Positions 1 to 8,978 of a stretch of DNA of 64,000 bases are shown one piece after another. Position numbers and translations under genes: made by a program. Every line of letters starts with the position of its first letter. Position 1 is the first letter of the stretch. Origin of the DNA: Parapedobacter sp051400755 (GTDB taxonomy: Bacteria; Bacteroidota; Bacteroidia; Sphingobacteriales; Sphingobacteriaceae). The notes under the pieces are model-generated. The model did not search any database. It saw only the letters and a program-made list of their open reading frames with translations, and was not told the origin of the DNA. The stretch covers positions 496,001 to 560,000 of the forward strand of contig NZ_JBLFFL010000002.1 in assembly GCF_051400755.1 (NCBI RefSeq). The letters run 5' to 3'.

Positions 1-497
1 TTGATGAGCGAATGATCTCCGAAAGGGATCAGGGCAAATGCTTCATGGCAGGCGATGATGATAATGCCCAACAGTGCGACGGTTTTGGAACCTAATGGCA
101 GCAAGAAGGCGAGGATGATGAATCCGGCACCGATTGCGGCAATGACTTCAAAAAGCAATACGCTAAATGTTACGTCGAAAAACATCCCGAAGTTTACCAA
201 TGTAAACTCCAGTATCACCAGCCAGAGGCCGCGTGTAAGTAGGTATTTCCGGGTCTGTGCGCGACCGGTATGTTTTCGGCGTAGCAGGTATACCGAAAGG
301 CCAGCCAAGAACACAAAGGTCGGCGCGCATAGGTGTGTCACCCACCGGGTGAGAAACAGCATGGGCGTTGTCGTTGCTAAATCGGTGGGGTCTTGAGCGG
401 CGTTTACATGGATAAGCTCGCGCACATGGTCCAATGCCATGATGATCATGACGATGCCTCTTGTAAAATCGATGCTGATAAGCCGTTGATCAGTCAT
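1..497 (-). CDS. DUF1624-type membrane acyltransferase, 3' end missing (partial)
   Basis: The frame opens with ATG at 497 and runs off the window start, giving 165 codons of an incomplete protein. It begins MTDQRLISIDFTRGIVMI, then MALDHVREL, followed by several hydrophobic helices. The R-x-x-S/I-D-x-x-R-G opening and a conserved D-H at the end of helix 1 are typical of the heparan-alpha-glucosaminide N-acetyltransferase-like (DUF1624/DUF5009) membrane family. An in-frame stop at 516-518, which is also the stop of the upstream gene, fixes the start region. It lies 18 bp after the M14 peptidase gene on the same strand, so it is probably the last visible cistron of that operon. Acyl donor and acceptor cannot be told from the sequence. 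Confidence 0.75.
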   Translation of the reverse strand, partial: MTDQRLISIDFTRGIVMIIMALDHVRELIHVNAAQDPTDLATTTPMLFLTRWVTHLCAPTFVFLAGLSVYLLRRKHTGRAQTRKYLLTRGLWLVILEFTLVNFGMFFDVTFSVLLFEVIAAIGAGFIILAFLLPLGSKTVALLGIIIIACHEAFALIPFGDHSLI

Positions 498-515
498 GCG
501 GTTATGCGGTGTATA

Positions 516-2237
516 TTAGTCTTTCCACGCGGTCAGCAACCTGCCCACCGGATACCGCAGGTGCGTCTTTTCATAGTAAGGCGAGTGCTTGTATATCCAG
601 TCCAGCTGGGCGCGCCCATTACTGCGCAATTGCTCGTCGGCCGCCTTAGCTGCTTCAAATTCGCGCTTCAGTCCGGCATCATCGTTCAGCATCCGGAAGG
701 CTTCATCTTCGAAGATGTAGGCAGAGAAGTATTCTTTTTGACCGAGAACACTGTCGAAGAAGTTCCAGCTGAAATACGAATCAGCCGCTTGGGGCTCCAG
801 CGCCTCCACGATAAACCGGTTCACCGGTTGGTCGGTCACCACCAGGTAGTCACCCTGGTAACACTGGATTTGCTGCTCAACGGGCTTCAGTTTCACGTCG
901 CTGTGTATATAATGCCCTTCGTAGGGACTGCGTGCAGTCTGGTAGTCGGTGATGTAATACATTTCGAGGGTCAGCAGCGTATCCCATTCCAGCCGTTCTA
1001 CCTTGGCGCCGTTGAGCTGCAACAGTTCCGCCACGTCCTGCCATGCCTGGGGAATGACGTACGCACGAGGTTTCGTCACCGTCACATCGGGCGTATATCG
1101 GTTATAGTAGGGGATTGTTCTCGTAAACGGTTTGCTGCGGTCGTAATACTGTCTCGGGAAGCCGTTGATATCGCTTGGTTTTTCGCCCGATTCGTATCCC
1201 TTGAATGCGATTTGCTCATGTTGTGTGGTATCCAGCTGCCAGGTGAGTACAAATTGGCGCTGGGTCTTCGACTGCTCCAAGGCGGCCTTGCGTTGCCGGT
1301 GGATCTTGTCCGCTTGTTGGTCGGCCTGGGTGACGAAATGCCCAAGCAGTGCGTAGGTCGACCGCACCCGCTGGGGATAGGGTTTCCACATGTGGGTTTC
1401 GGGCATGTAGCCAACGGTATGGTGCAGGGCAGCGTATCCCGTAGAATACCGGGGCGTCTCGTAGAACGCGACCAAGCCAGACTCGGGTGTACGTCCCATG
1501 AAATTGACGTAGGGTACCATTTCGTAGCCGCTTTTTTCCATACGGGTGTATAGTCCGGAGGTAAACGTTTTGGCCAGGTTATGCAGGACCGGATGCAGTT
1601 TATCCACCTGTGTGTCGATCAGGGTCATCACATATTGGTAGTCCGCGCCATTACTGGTGTGCGTATCCATGAAGACATCGGGTTGCCACAGGTTGAAGAT
1701 TTCTTGGAACGAGCGGGAATTGCGCGAATCGGTTTTGATGAAATCCCGGTTGAGGTCGTAGTTGCGGGCGTTGCCGCGGAAACCATAGGCCTCCGGTCCG
1801 TTTTGGTTAGCACGTGAGGTACCGCGGTTGAGCATCCCCCCGATGTTATATACCGGGATGATACACAGCACGGCGTGTTGAGGCAGGTTGTTTTGCGCCA
1901 GCAGGTCGCGCGCCAGCATCATGGAGGCATCGATACCTTCCGGTTCGCCGGGGTGGATGCCGTTGTTGATAAGGATGACAGGCCTGTCTTGCTGATGGAG
2001 TCGCTGCGGGTCAAACTGCCCATCTTTGGCGATAACCAATAGGTGCAACGGTTTGCCGGAGTCGGTTGGACCATACGTGAGCAACTTACATGCGGCATAC
2101 TGCTCATCGAGTGCCTGGTAAAAGGCAATCGCCTCTTCGTAGGTGGCGGTGGTATTGCTGTCGCGCTCGAAAGCGATTTGCTGAGCAAACGCACTGGATG
2201 CGTAGCAAATCAACGTGAATAGGAGGATCCGTTTCAT
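516..2237 (-). CDS. M14-family zinc carboxypeptidase, secreted
   Basis: This 573-residue protein has an N-terminal signal peptide ending near AFAQ (residue 19). Its zinc-binding motif is H95-P-G-E98 in the context NGIHPGEPEGIDA, and a later MDTHTSNG segment can supply the third ligand. This is the signature of M14 metallocarboxypeptidases, which hydrolyse C-terminal peptide bonds, here probably in the periplasm. The C-terminal 200 residues are an extension seen in Bacteroidota homologues. It sits 18 bp downstream of a beta-lactamase-fold hydrolase, in a run of minus-strand genes headed by a LiaF/LytS/LytTR cell-envelope sensing cassette. The natural substrate, cell-wall peptide or dietary peptide, is unknown. 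Confidence 0.85.
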   Translation of the reverse strand: MKRILLFTLICYASSAFAQQIAFERDSNTTATYEEAIAFYQALDEQYAACKLLTYGPTDSGKPLHLLVIAKDGQFDPQRLHQQDRPVILINNGIHPGEPEGIDASMMLARDLLAQNNLPQHAVLCIIPVYNIGGMLNRGTSRANQNGPEAYGFRGNARNYDLNRDFIKTDSRNSRSFQEIFNLWQPDVFMDTHTSNGADYQYVMTLIDTQVDKLHPVLHNLAKTFTSGLYTRMEKSGYEMVPYVNFMGRTPESGLVAFYETPRYSTGYAALHHTVGYMPETHMWKPYPQRVRSTYALLGHFVTQADQQADKIHRQRKAALEQSKTQRQFVLTWQLDTTQHEQIAFKGYESGEKPSDINGFPRQYYDRSKPFTRTIPYYNRYTPDVTVTKPRAYVIPQAWQDVAELLQLNGAKVERLEWDTLLTLEMYYITDYQTARSPYEGHYIHSDVKLKPVEQQIQCYQGDYLVVTDQPVNRFIVEALEPQAADSYFSWNFFDSVLGQKEYFSAYIFEDEAFRMLNDDAGLKREFEAAKAADEQLRSNGRAQLDWIYKHSPYYEKTHLRYPVGRLLTAWKD

Positions 2238-2255
2238 GGAATATACAATTATCCG

Positions 2256-3704
2256 CTATTTCGCTTTCAGCAGATGATTCAAAATGGCTAAGCCGATGGC
2301 GTCCACCGATTCAGCGGTATTGGAGAGCACCACCAGCGCTATTTTTTTATCGGGGGTAAAGGCGATGTAGCTGCTGCTGCCGAAGGTACCGCCGTTGTGC
2401 CAATACATGAGTTCATCGCCTACCAGGTTCATATGCCATGCCAGCCCGATGTCCGTATCCGGCGGATGGAAGAACGTGAACTGCCTGGTGAGGGCCAAGG
2501 CATGTTCCAAATCACTTTCCGGCATCTTGAAATGGGCCTTGGCATAGTTGAGTAAGTCAGGCACCGTCGATTTGAGTGACCCGTGTGCGGTAAACGCGCC
2601 AAACGTCCACAAGAGCGTTTCCTCGCCTTTACTGTTGTACACCTTGGCCACATATTGGCTGTCCGGGCTGGGCTGTTCCGTCGTGTTTTTCAAGCCCAAA
2701 GGCCGGCAGATGATTTCCTGTACCAGCTCATTATACGGCTTTCCGGACACGGTCGAGAGGATATCCCCCAGCAGTCCGAAGCCGAGGTTGCTGTATTGGT
2801 ATATCGAATCCGGCGGCACATCCGCTTTGTATGACTTCAGGTAGGCATACAGATGGTCCTGGGTGTACCCTTCATACGGGTTCGTCGGGTGAGATGCCGA
2901 GGTTGCACTGATATTGGCGGGCATCCGCGGCAGGCCCGAGGTATGGCTGGCAAGCTGCTTCAGCGTGATCCGCTGCAGGTCTGGGTTCGCCGCCACCGAA
3001 TCGGGCAGGTACTTGGTGATGGTGTCATCGATACTCAGCTGCTGGGTTTGGGCCAGATACGCGAGCAACGTCGCGGTAAACGTCTTGGTGATCGACCCTG
3101 TTTCGAACAGTGTGTTTTCATCGGGAAGCCGTTTATTGCCTTGTTCTGTTTCACCATAGTAATAACTGCTGGTCTTTCCGGCATTGATGATGCCGATGGC
3201 CAGGGCATGCGTATGTTCCTTGCGGCTGTATGCCAATGCCAGCGAGTCGATGTACGCGTCAAGTGTGGATGCCGAGGTATTGCTTGGCGCCACGGGCTGG
3301 GCTTTTTCCGGTACCGGGTCGCCGGCAAAGGGTTGAAAGAGCAGGGTTTCGATCTGACGGAGGCTATCCAGCCCGAGGACCACCTGCAATGGGGTGCTCA
3401 GGAAATTAAGCCGGTATGTGCCGATGCCCTTCTCATAACGTTGCAATTCGGCCGATTGGATTTGTCCCAGGGGATAGAGCTGTTGCGACATCACCGTTTG
3501 GAATGCTTGCAGGGAAAGGGACTGCTTGAATTTCGGTCCGGTCAGCGCATATATGGAATCCGTTTCCTGCAGATTGAAGTGATACTCGATTTTGTTGAAT
3601 ACCGCTTGGTTGATACGTTGATTGCTTTCTTCCTCCTGTGCTAGGACTGAAAGTGTAGGCAACAACAATAGGGTGCAGGCTATTCTGTTTATGGTTCCAA
3701 ACAT
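2256..3704 (-). CDS. Serine hydrolase, class C beta-lactamase fold, secreted
   Basis: The 482-residue protein has a signal peptide (cut near VLAQ), an N-terminal module of about 110 residues resembling DUF3887-type domains, then a beta-lactamase/transpeptidase-like domain. The three serine-hydrolase motifs are visible: S204-I-T-K207, Y-S-N in YQYSNLGFG, and H-N-G in WHNGGTFG. The family covers AmpC-like beta-lactamases, DD-peptidases and esterases, and motif content cannot decide between them. It lies 24 bp downstream of the LytTR regulator gene, which suggests co-transcription and a possible role in the envelope response. Confidence 0.85.
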   Translation of the reverse strand: MFGTINRIACTLLLLPTLSVLAQEEESNQRINQAVFNKIEYHFNLQETDSIYALTGPKFKQSLSLQAFQTVMSQQLYPLGQIQSAELQRYEKGIGTYRLNFLSTPLQVVLGLDSLRQIETLLFQPFAGDPVPEKAQPVAPSNTSASTLDAYIDSLALAYSRKEHTHALAIGIINAGKTSSYYYGETEQGNKRLPDENTLFETGSITKTFTATLLAYLAQTQQLSIDDTITKYLPDSVAANPDLQRITLKQLASHTSGLPRMPANISATSASHPTNPYEGYTQDHLYAYLKSYKADVPPDSIYQYSNLGFGLLGDILSTVSGKPYNELVQEIICRPLGLKNTTEQPSPDSQYVAKVYNSKGEETLLWTFGAFTAHGSLKSTVPDLLNYAKAHFKMPESDLEHALALTRQFTFFHPPDTDIGLAWHMNLVGDELMYWHNGGTFGSSSYIAFTPDKKIALVVLSNTAESVDAIGLAILNHLLKAK

Positions 3705-3728
3705 GTCGCAAAATTACATCAAACCCGC

Positions 3729-4472
3729 CTACAATCCTAATAATTGTTTTAGGCGGGCATAACCATTTTTGCTCACGCTTACTTTTTTGCCGTCGGATAG
3801 CACCGCGACGTGGCTATCCTTTTCATGGGGTTCCAGGCGGATGATGTGATCGATCCTGATGATGAACGAACGGTGCACCCGGACGAAGTGGAGTGGGTTT
3901 AGCTGTTCCTCGAAAGAGGCCATGGTCTTGTTCTTCAGGAAAACGCCATCCTCGGTATAGATGCGTACATAGTCGTCATCCGCTTCGAGGCAAGTGATGC
4001 TGCCCACGGGGATGATTTTGATTTTAGCGCCCGTTTTTACCACCACGCGCTCGAGCATACCGCCCGTGTTTTGCACGGTGTTCAGCAGTTTCCGGGTGTT
4101 TTCCTTGCCTATCGCTTCCTGGCGCGCATCGAGAAATTTGGCCATGGCTTGATCAAACCGTTTTTTGGTGATCGGCTTTAGCAAATAATCCACGGCATGC
4201 TGCTCGAACGCGCGGATGGCATATTCGTCAAAGGCCGTGGTAAAAATGACGGCCGGCTGCTGATCGATGATCTCAAGCATCTCAAAGCCATTGATTTTGG
4301 GCATTTGTATGTCGAGAAAAACGATGTCCGGTTGATGTTGCATAATGGCTTTGGCACCTTCAAAACCGTCGCTGCATTCCGCCACGATAGCTACCTGAGG
4401 GTAATGCTCCAGGTATTCCGCTACCATGCTCCGTGCCAAGGGTTCGTCATCTACCAACACCGCTTTTATCAT
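3729..4472 (-). CDS. LytTR-family response regulator
   Basis: Residues 1-120 form a CheY-like receiver with acidic pair D8-D9 and phospho-acceptor D54 (in VFLDIQMPK). Residues about 145-245 form a LytTR DNA-binding domain containing the conserved FVRVHRSFIIR stretch. It is the cognate regulator of the LytS-type kinase gene, whose stop overlaps this start by four bases (ATGA type, 4469-4472). Such pairs are common in Bacteroidota and their target is often the adjacent operon. DNA targets cannot be seen here. Confidence 0.93.
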   Translation of the reverse strand: MIKAVLVDDEPLARSMVAEYLEHYPQVAIVAECSDGFEGAKAIMQHQPDIVFLDIQMPKINGFEMLEIIDQQPAVIFTTAFDEYAIRAFEQHAVDYLLKPITKKRFDQAMAKFLDARQEAIGKENTRKLLNTVQNTGGMLERVVVKTGAKIKIIPVGSITCLEADDDYVRIYTEDGVFLKNKTMASFEEQLNPLHFVRVHRSFIIRIDHIIRLEPHEKDSHVAVLSDGKKVSVSKNGYARLKQLLGL

Positions 4473-5512
4473 AACTGGGGAATTTTGATGATGCTGGTAA
4501 AGATATGGGTTGTCGCCCTGGTTTCCAACAGATCGGTGCGGCCGAATAACAAAAATAAGCGGCGCTGGACACCGCGGAGCCCAAACCCGGTACCCCTGCG
4601 GGGCTTGTTGCTCTGGCTGTCGTAGGGATTTTCAATCTGTATTTCCAATAGGCGGTCGCTGCAGGCACAGGCGATGCTGATGGTTACGTGTTCCGTAGTA
4701 TCATATAGCCCATATTTGATGGCATTTTCCACCAGCGGCTGCATGATCATCGCGGGCAAAGTCATGCCGAGGCATTCTTCATCGTAGTCGATCTGCGTTG
4801 CTAAGCGGTGACCGAAGCGGACCTTCTCGATCTCGAGGTAGAGCTGGAGATGTTCCAATTCATCCTTGAGCGCGATCAGCTGTTGATCATCTTTGCGGAG
4901 CGTACCCCGGAGGAAGTCAGATAGCTGGAAGGTCATGTTTCTGGCCTCATCCGGCTTGCGGCCGATAAGGGCGATGATTGAATTGAGACTGTTAAAGAGG
5001 AAATGCGGTTGCAATTGCTGCCGGAGGTTGTACAGTTCGGCCTCCCGGGCGAGCCGCTCGGCATCGGCTTTCCGTTGTTCATTTTCCTTGTATTCCTGCT
5101 GGATATTCCATAGGATGTTGATGATCGCTATCCATGCAATCAGCATTGCATTGATAAAAAAGCGCAGCGGCAACGACAGGTCTATCCGGTCCAGGTATGC
5201 TTCATCGAAGATCACGTATTGCAGGATCCACCGGTCCGCTGATATGCTGATGGCGGCCAGCGCCAGTCCCCAAATGACAATATAGAAGTATCCTTTCCTT
5301 CGGGGTGAGTAGTGGTTCAGCGCACTCGCGATGACGTAGCAGCTTAGGGTAATGACGGTCGCACTGATGAGGCTGTCGTTCAACGCCAGGTTAAAGTCGA
5401 TCTCGAACCACCACAGCAAGGCGGTCTGGATAAGCGCGTAAGCGATCCAAATGATAAAACAACTGATGTTGATCATCCGTTGTTTGGAAGCGGTATAGGG
5501 TGTGGCGCTCAC
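4469..5512 (-). CDS. LytS/YehU-type sensor histidine kinase
   Basis: The 347-residue protein has four predicted membrane helices (residues about 10-135), a short coiled coil, then a His_kinase domain with the phospho-acceptor motif QLQPH170FLFNSLNS and an HATPase_c domain with N box (PLVENAIKYG) and a GTGFGLRGVQRR glycine motif. It has no extracellular sensor domain beyond the helices. Its stop overlaps the start of the LytTR regulator. The LiaF-like gene lies 15 bp upstream, so a LiaF-type modulator could act on this kinase, by analogy with Firmicutes LiaFSR; that functional link is inference. Confidence 0.93.
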   Translation of the reverse strand: MSATPYTASKQRMINISCFIIWIAYALIQTALLWWFEIDFNLALNDSLISATVITLSCYVIASALNHYSPRRKGYFYIVIWGLALAAISISADRWILQYVIFDEAYLDRIDLSLPLRFFINAMLIAWIAIINILWNIQQEYKENEQRKADAERLAREAELYNLRQQLQPHFLFNSLNSIIALIGRKPDEARNMTFQLSDFLRGTLRKDDQQLIALKDELEHLQLYLEIEKVRFGHRLATQIDYDEECLGMTLPAMIMQPLVENAIKYGLYDTTEHVTISIACACSDRLLEIQIENPYDSQSNKPRRGTGFGLRGVQRRLFLLFGRTDLLETRATTHIFTSIIKIPQL

Positions 5513-5527
5513 GAAGGCTGTGTCTGG

Positions 5528-6388
5528 CTAGATGTTTTTAATCGTGATGCCCCCGAAAATGGAGGTACCTTTGATGTATAAGACCTTCTGTTCGTCATGC
5601 GGTATGCCCTGTGTAAAGCGCCGGTCATCTACCTCACCGAAAACAGATACCATTTCAGACTGAACCTTCCAGTGCGCGGGTACAATGATCTTGGTGCCCG
5701 CAAATAATTGGAATACGTCGATGACGATGGGATGCTGAATGTCTGCTTGGATGAGGTTGATGTCGGTGCCACCGAAGATGTTGACAATCTCGCCCCCCTG
5801 GAAACGCTTGGAAATAAGCGTCTTCTTCACTTCGCTGAATACGGCGGTAGACTTGACATAGTCCTCGTTGGTGAATGCTGTTGAACGAGGTTCTCCTTCC
5901 TCCGCTTCATCAAAGGCCGAAGCCCCGCTGGATGCGGGGCCTTTTGGTTCGTCCGTTACACGTTTGTCCCATTCATACGAGCTGTGAGGAGGTGTCTCTG
6001 GGTCAAACCGATTGCCCCGGTATGGACCCCGCGGGCGCCCCGGTCTTCCCCTGCCCGATAGCAGCCAAAGGCCGATGCCGATGATGACCACTGGCCAGAT
6101 AATCGGACCGATGTTCACGTGGAAGGCTTCCTTAAGCAGGAAAAAGCCGCCAAAACCGATCAGAAATATCGATACCGGATTCCGGAAATTGGAGTTGCCC
6201 CCGATTACCAGTCCGACGATAATGAGCACCAGGGGCCACAGGTTGTGCCAGTTGAACAGCCACGGCGGGAAGATCCAGTCGAGCCCCAGTCTGCCGGCAA
6301 GCAACGCCGCGCCGATGCTCAAGATAATAATCCCTGCCCACATTCTGCCCGCATTGTAGTCACGTGTCGGATGATGTTGCTTATTCAT
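5528..6388 (-). CDS. LiaF-like transmembrane protein
   Basis: The 286-residue protein has four hydrophobic helices in residues 15-115 arranged like the LiaI/LiaF-TM domain, a charged proline- and glycine-rich linker (about 115-170), and a C-terminal beta-rich domain of the LiaF/DUF2154 type ending GTSIFGGITIKNI. Proteins of this class modulate cell-envelope stress kinases or bind membranes. It is the first gene of the minus-strand run down to the window start. The 5' region (6389-6420) is A/T-rich, without a convincing promoter match. Confidence 0.8.
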   Translation of the reverse strand: MNKQHHPTRDYNAGRMWAGIIILSIGAALLAGRLGLDWIFPPWLFNWHNLWPLVLIIVGLVIGGNSNFRNPVSIFLIGFGGFFLLKEAFHVNIGPIIWPVVIIGIGLWLLSGRGRPGRPRGPYRGNRFDPETPPHSSYEWDKRVTDEPKGPASSGASAFDEAEEGEPRSTAFTNEDYVKSTAVFSEVKKTLISKRFQGGEIVNIFGGTDINLIQADIQHPIVIDVFQLFAGTKIIVPAHWKVQSEMVSVFGEVDDRRFTQGIPHDEQKVLYIKGTSIFGGITIKNI

Positions 6389-6596
6389 AATGTTTTATTA
6401 AGTTTGTTTTATACTTGTTGCCTTCAAATGGTATTCCAAAGGTATGCCGAATCTTCCCTATCCGCAAATCGGATTAGGCGACCGAGGTTTTTTTCTCGGT
6501 GAGCGGCCACTTTATTTCGGTAAAAGCAAAAACCCCGGGAGGCCGTGGGTAGATTTGGTGAAATAAAAAATATTTTATACAATTTAGGACAAACAT

Positions 6597-6628
6597 TTGT
6601 TTTAATCGACTAATTTCTTTTATATTTA
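6597..6628 (+). promoter_or_regulatory. Bacteroidota-type promoter of the DUF3276 gene
   Basis: A TTG at 6597-6599 is followed after 21 bp by TATATTTA at 6621-6628, close to the phylum's TTG / TAnnTTTG consensus. It lies 37 bp before the start of the PUR-alpha-like gene. The rest of 6389-6664 is A/T-rich and holds only a small inverted repeat (6481-6500, ACCGAG/CTCGGT around a T-rich loop). Confidence 0.5.
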
Positions 6629-6664
6629 TCCCGATTCTGAGTATAAAAAATAAAAAGCTTAATA

Positions 6665-6997
6665 ATGGGAGATTTTGACAACAAAGAGCGTGAAGAGGTT
6701 TTTTCAAAAAAGGTAAGGGCTGGTAAGCGCACTTATTTTTTCGACGTAAAGGCGACCCGTTCCAACGATTATTACATTACGATCACGGAAAGCAAGAAGC
6801 GGTTTGAGGACGGCGTATTCATCAAGCATAAAGTATTCTTATACAAAGAAGATTTTGAAAAGTTTGCAGAAGGGCTGAGTGAGGTTGTCGATTATATCAA
6901 GGGTCATCAGGAAGTAGTGGAAAAGCGGTATGAACCCGGATTTGAAAATAACGGTGTAGGTTTGGCTGACGATTCTAAAGACGACTATTCGTTTTAA
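6665..6997 (+). CDS. DUF3276 PUR-alpha-like nucleic-acid-binding protein
   Basis: This 110-residue protein has the PUR repeat pattern: FSKKVRAGKRTYFFDVK, then YYITITESKKR, then a helix DFEKFAEGLSEVVDYI. The C-terminal tail is acidic and disordered. The family is near-universal in Bacteroidota and Spirochaetes and binds single-stranded DNA or RNA through a Whirly-like fold. Its cellular role is poorly defined. It is monocistronic, with its own promoter and a hairpin terminator at 7027-7054. Confidence 0.93.
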   Translation: MGDFDNKEREEVFSKKVRAGKRTYFFDVKATRSNDYYITITESKKRFEDGVFIKHKVFLYKEDFEKFAEGLSEVVDYIKGHQEVVEKRYEPGFENNGVGLADDSKDDYSF

Positions 6998-7026
6998 ACC
7001 GAAAGATAAACATGTTAATCATATGG

Positions 7027-7054
7027 AGCCTTGCAGTGTTGTGAGGCTTTTTTT
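7027..7054 (+). terminator. Rho-independent terminator after the DUF3276 gene
   Basis: AGCCT (7027-7031) pairs with AGGCT (7044-7048), and a T-rich tract follows directly (7048-7054). It lies 30 bp after the stop codon and before the next gene on the same strand. Confidence 0.65.
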
Positions 7055-7071
7055 ATAGCTCATTAATCGAT

Positions 7072-7932
7072 ATGCGTTGGAAAGGTAGTAGACAAAGCGA
7101 CAATTTTGAAGACAGGCGTGGCATGTCTTCTGGTGGTAAGCTGGCCTTGGGAGGTGTAGGGGGCATTGTAGTGCTGGTCATTGGCCTGCTGATGGGTGGC
7201 GACCCCCAACAGTTGCTGCAGCAGTTGCAGACCACGGGTGTGCAGCAATCGGAAGGATCGGTAGAAATCAGTGCGGAGGAAGCAGAGCTTACCGAGTTAG
7301 TGCGGTCCGTGCTCGCCAGTACGGAAGATGTTTGGACCTCCGTCTATCAAGCAAATGGGCTGGAATTCCGGCCAGCGACACTGGTTTTGTATCGTGAAGG
7401 GACACAGACCGATGGTTGCGGTATGGGCGCTTCCGCCTACGGCCCGTTTTATTGCCCGGCAGACGAAAAGGTATATATCGATCTCAGTTTCAATGACGAA
7501 TTGACCGAGCGCTTTGGCGCAACGGGCGATTTTGCCATCGCTTACGTGCTGGCTCATGAAGTGGGCCACCATATCCAGAAGCTTACCGGCGCAATGGACA
7601 AAGTGAATAGCGCGCGGCAACAGCTTAGCGAGGTGCAATACAACAAAGTGCAGGTGATGCTGGAGCTGCAAGCCGACTTTTACGCGGGCGTATGGGCACA
7701 CCACGCCAATAAGCGATCCGAAGTGCAGTTGGAGTATGACGACATTGTGGAAGGCATGAAAGCGGCCGAAGCGGTGGGTGACGACCGCTTGCAGATGCAA
7801 GCCCAGGGGCGTGTTGTGCCCGAGGCCTTCACCCATGGCACATCCGAACAGCGCGCCTATTGGTTCAAAAAAGGATACGATACGGGCGATATCCGCCAAG
7901 GCGATACCTTCAGCGACCCGAGTTTGCAGTGA
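7072..7932 (+). CDS. YpfJ-family neutral zinc metallopeptidase
   Basis: The 286-residue protein has one N-terminal membrane helix (residues about 22-42) after a short basic start (MRWKGSRQSDNFEDRRG), a linker, then a zincin domain with H162-E-V-G-H166 and a downstream ELQADFYAGVW helix supplying a further acidic ligand. This matches the YpfJ/KPN_02809 putative neutral zinc metallopeptidase family (PF04228). It is expected to be anchored in the inner membrane with the catalytic domain in the periplasm. Substrates are not known. Length and motif spacing are normal for the family. Confidence 0.92.
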   Translation: MRWKGSRQSDNFEDRRGMSSGGKLALGGVGGIVVLVIGLLMGGDPQQLLQQLQTTGVQQSEGSVEISAEEAELTELVRSVLASTEDVWTSVYQANGLEFRPATLVLYREGTQTDGCGMGASAYGPFYCPADEKVYIDLSFNDELTERFGATGDFAIAYVLAHEVGHHIQKLTGAMDKVNSARQQLSEVQYNKVQVMLELQADFYAGVWAHHANKRSEVQLEYDDIVEGMKAAEAVGDDRLQMQAQGRVVPEAFTHGTSEQRAYWFKKGYDTGDIRQGDTFSDPSLQ

Positions 7933-7944
7933 TACACCAGCGAA

Positions 7945-8946
7945 TCATTGCACCAACAGATTACACCCGCGGATATCGCTTTGATCAAAGCGGCCCAGCA
8001 CTTCAAAGCGGCCATCGGGATGAAGTTTCCCTAGATCCTGCGTGGCAATGAACGAGCAGGAATGGATATTGGCCAGGTCGACCACATTGATCGCCCCGGT
8101 GCGTCCCAAGGGAAGGGAGCTAAACGGGTCGTTCGTATCCCGGATGTACACGTTCATCCACGGCGGGCAACGGAATAGGCCATTGCCGGATGAATATGCC
8201 TGGGATAATAACTCTGTCATCCCATACTCCGAGTGAATGTGTGGCACACCAAATCCTCCGCACAGCCTTTCGTGCACCTCTTCACGGATCATTTCGCGCC
8301 TGCGGCCTTTCATGCCACCGGTTTCCATCACGATGAGTTGGGGGAATTCCATGCGGTGGTTTTCCACGAAATCAAGCAACGCAAAGGTGACGCCGATGAG
8401 CAGGGTTTTAGCCCCTTGGGCATTCAATTGCTGCAACGCATCGTATAGCTCATCATGGTTATAGAGGAAATATCCGCTCAGCGGATGGCCGCTCTGCCTG
8501 ATCAGGTCATCTACCATGTAGATGAGGGACGACCCCGTTCGCTCGGCGTAGGCGGGGAGAAGCGCCAGTACGGTCAGTTCATCCGGCCGACCATAAAATT
8601 GTTCGAACCCGATCCGGAAGCTGCGTTCGTAGACGGTCAAATCGGCAACATAGTGCTTACTCGATGTGGTGCCTGTGGTGCCTGAACTGCTGAAGACGAT
8701 TTGCGGTTCTTGGATACCTGTAATGACTATATGGCTCTTGAAAAATTCAATGGGCAGGAAGGGAATGTCTTCCGAACGTAGGATATCTTCCGGTTTGATG
8801 TTCAATGCGGATAAGTACTCGGCATATACACGGCAGCTGCGCGCCTGATGATGAAATACGGCCATGCACGCCTCCTCAAATGCTTGAGGGGATTGTATGC
8901 TAAACAATTGATGCAACGACGGAATTTTCTTGCTCGGTGTCATCAA
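7945..8946 (-). CDS. LuxE-like acyl-protein synthetase
   Basis: The 333-residue protein shows the ANL-type phosphate-binding loop FSSSGTTGTTSSKH (residues about 85-100), then an EYGMTELLSQAY motif and a GRTGAINVVDLAN stretch, as in LuxE acyl-protein synthetases. These enzymes activate a fatty acid with ATP and hold it as a thioester or ester. No lux genes are nearby; the gene stands alone, convergent with the metallopeptidase gene (12 bp apart) and divergent from the small membrane protein gene. A role in lipid or secondary-metabolite acylation is possible but unproven. Confidence 0.82.
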   Translation of the reverse strand: MMTPSKKIPSLHQLFSIQSPQAFEEACMAVFHHQARSCRVYAEYLSALNIKPEDILRSEDIPFLPIEFFKSHIVITGIQEPQIVFSSSGTTGTTSSKHYVADLTVYERSFRIGFEQFYGRPDELTVLALLPAYAERTGSSLIYMVDDLIRQSGHPLSGYFLYNHDELYDALQQLNAQGAKTLLIGVTFALLDFVENHRMEFPQLIVMETGGMKGRRREMIREEVHERLCGGFGVPHIHSEYGMTELLSQAYSSGNGLFRCPPWMNVYIRDTNDPFSSLPLGRTGAINVVDLANIHSCSFIATQDLGKLHPDGRFEVLGRFDQSDIRGCNLLVQ

Positions 8947-8961
8947 AATTACTTATCTTCG
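8930..8961 (+). promoter_or_regulatory. Promoter of the small membrane protein gene
   Basis: TTG (8930-8932), a 21-bp spacer, then TATCTTCG (8954-8961), 18 bp before the ATG at 8979. It overlaps the first codons of the divergent luxE-like gene. Confidence 0.5.
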
Positions 8962-8978
8962 TGAGAAACACAAACCCG

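Noticed and set aside
393..1553. A 386-codon plus-strand open frame
   Set aside because: It lies opposite the M14 peptidase and DUF1624 genes, has no recognisable domain or signal, and its codon pattern mirrors the real minus-strand frame.
6481..6500. Terminator at ACCGAG/CTCGGT
   Set aside because: The stem is 6 bp with the T-run in the loop rather than after it, and no gene ends next to it.
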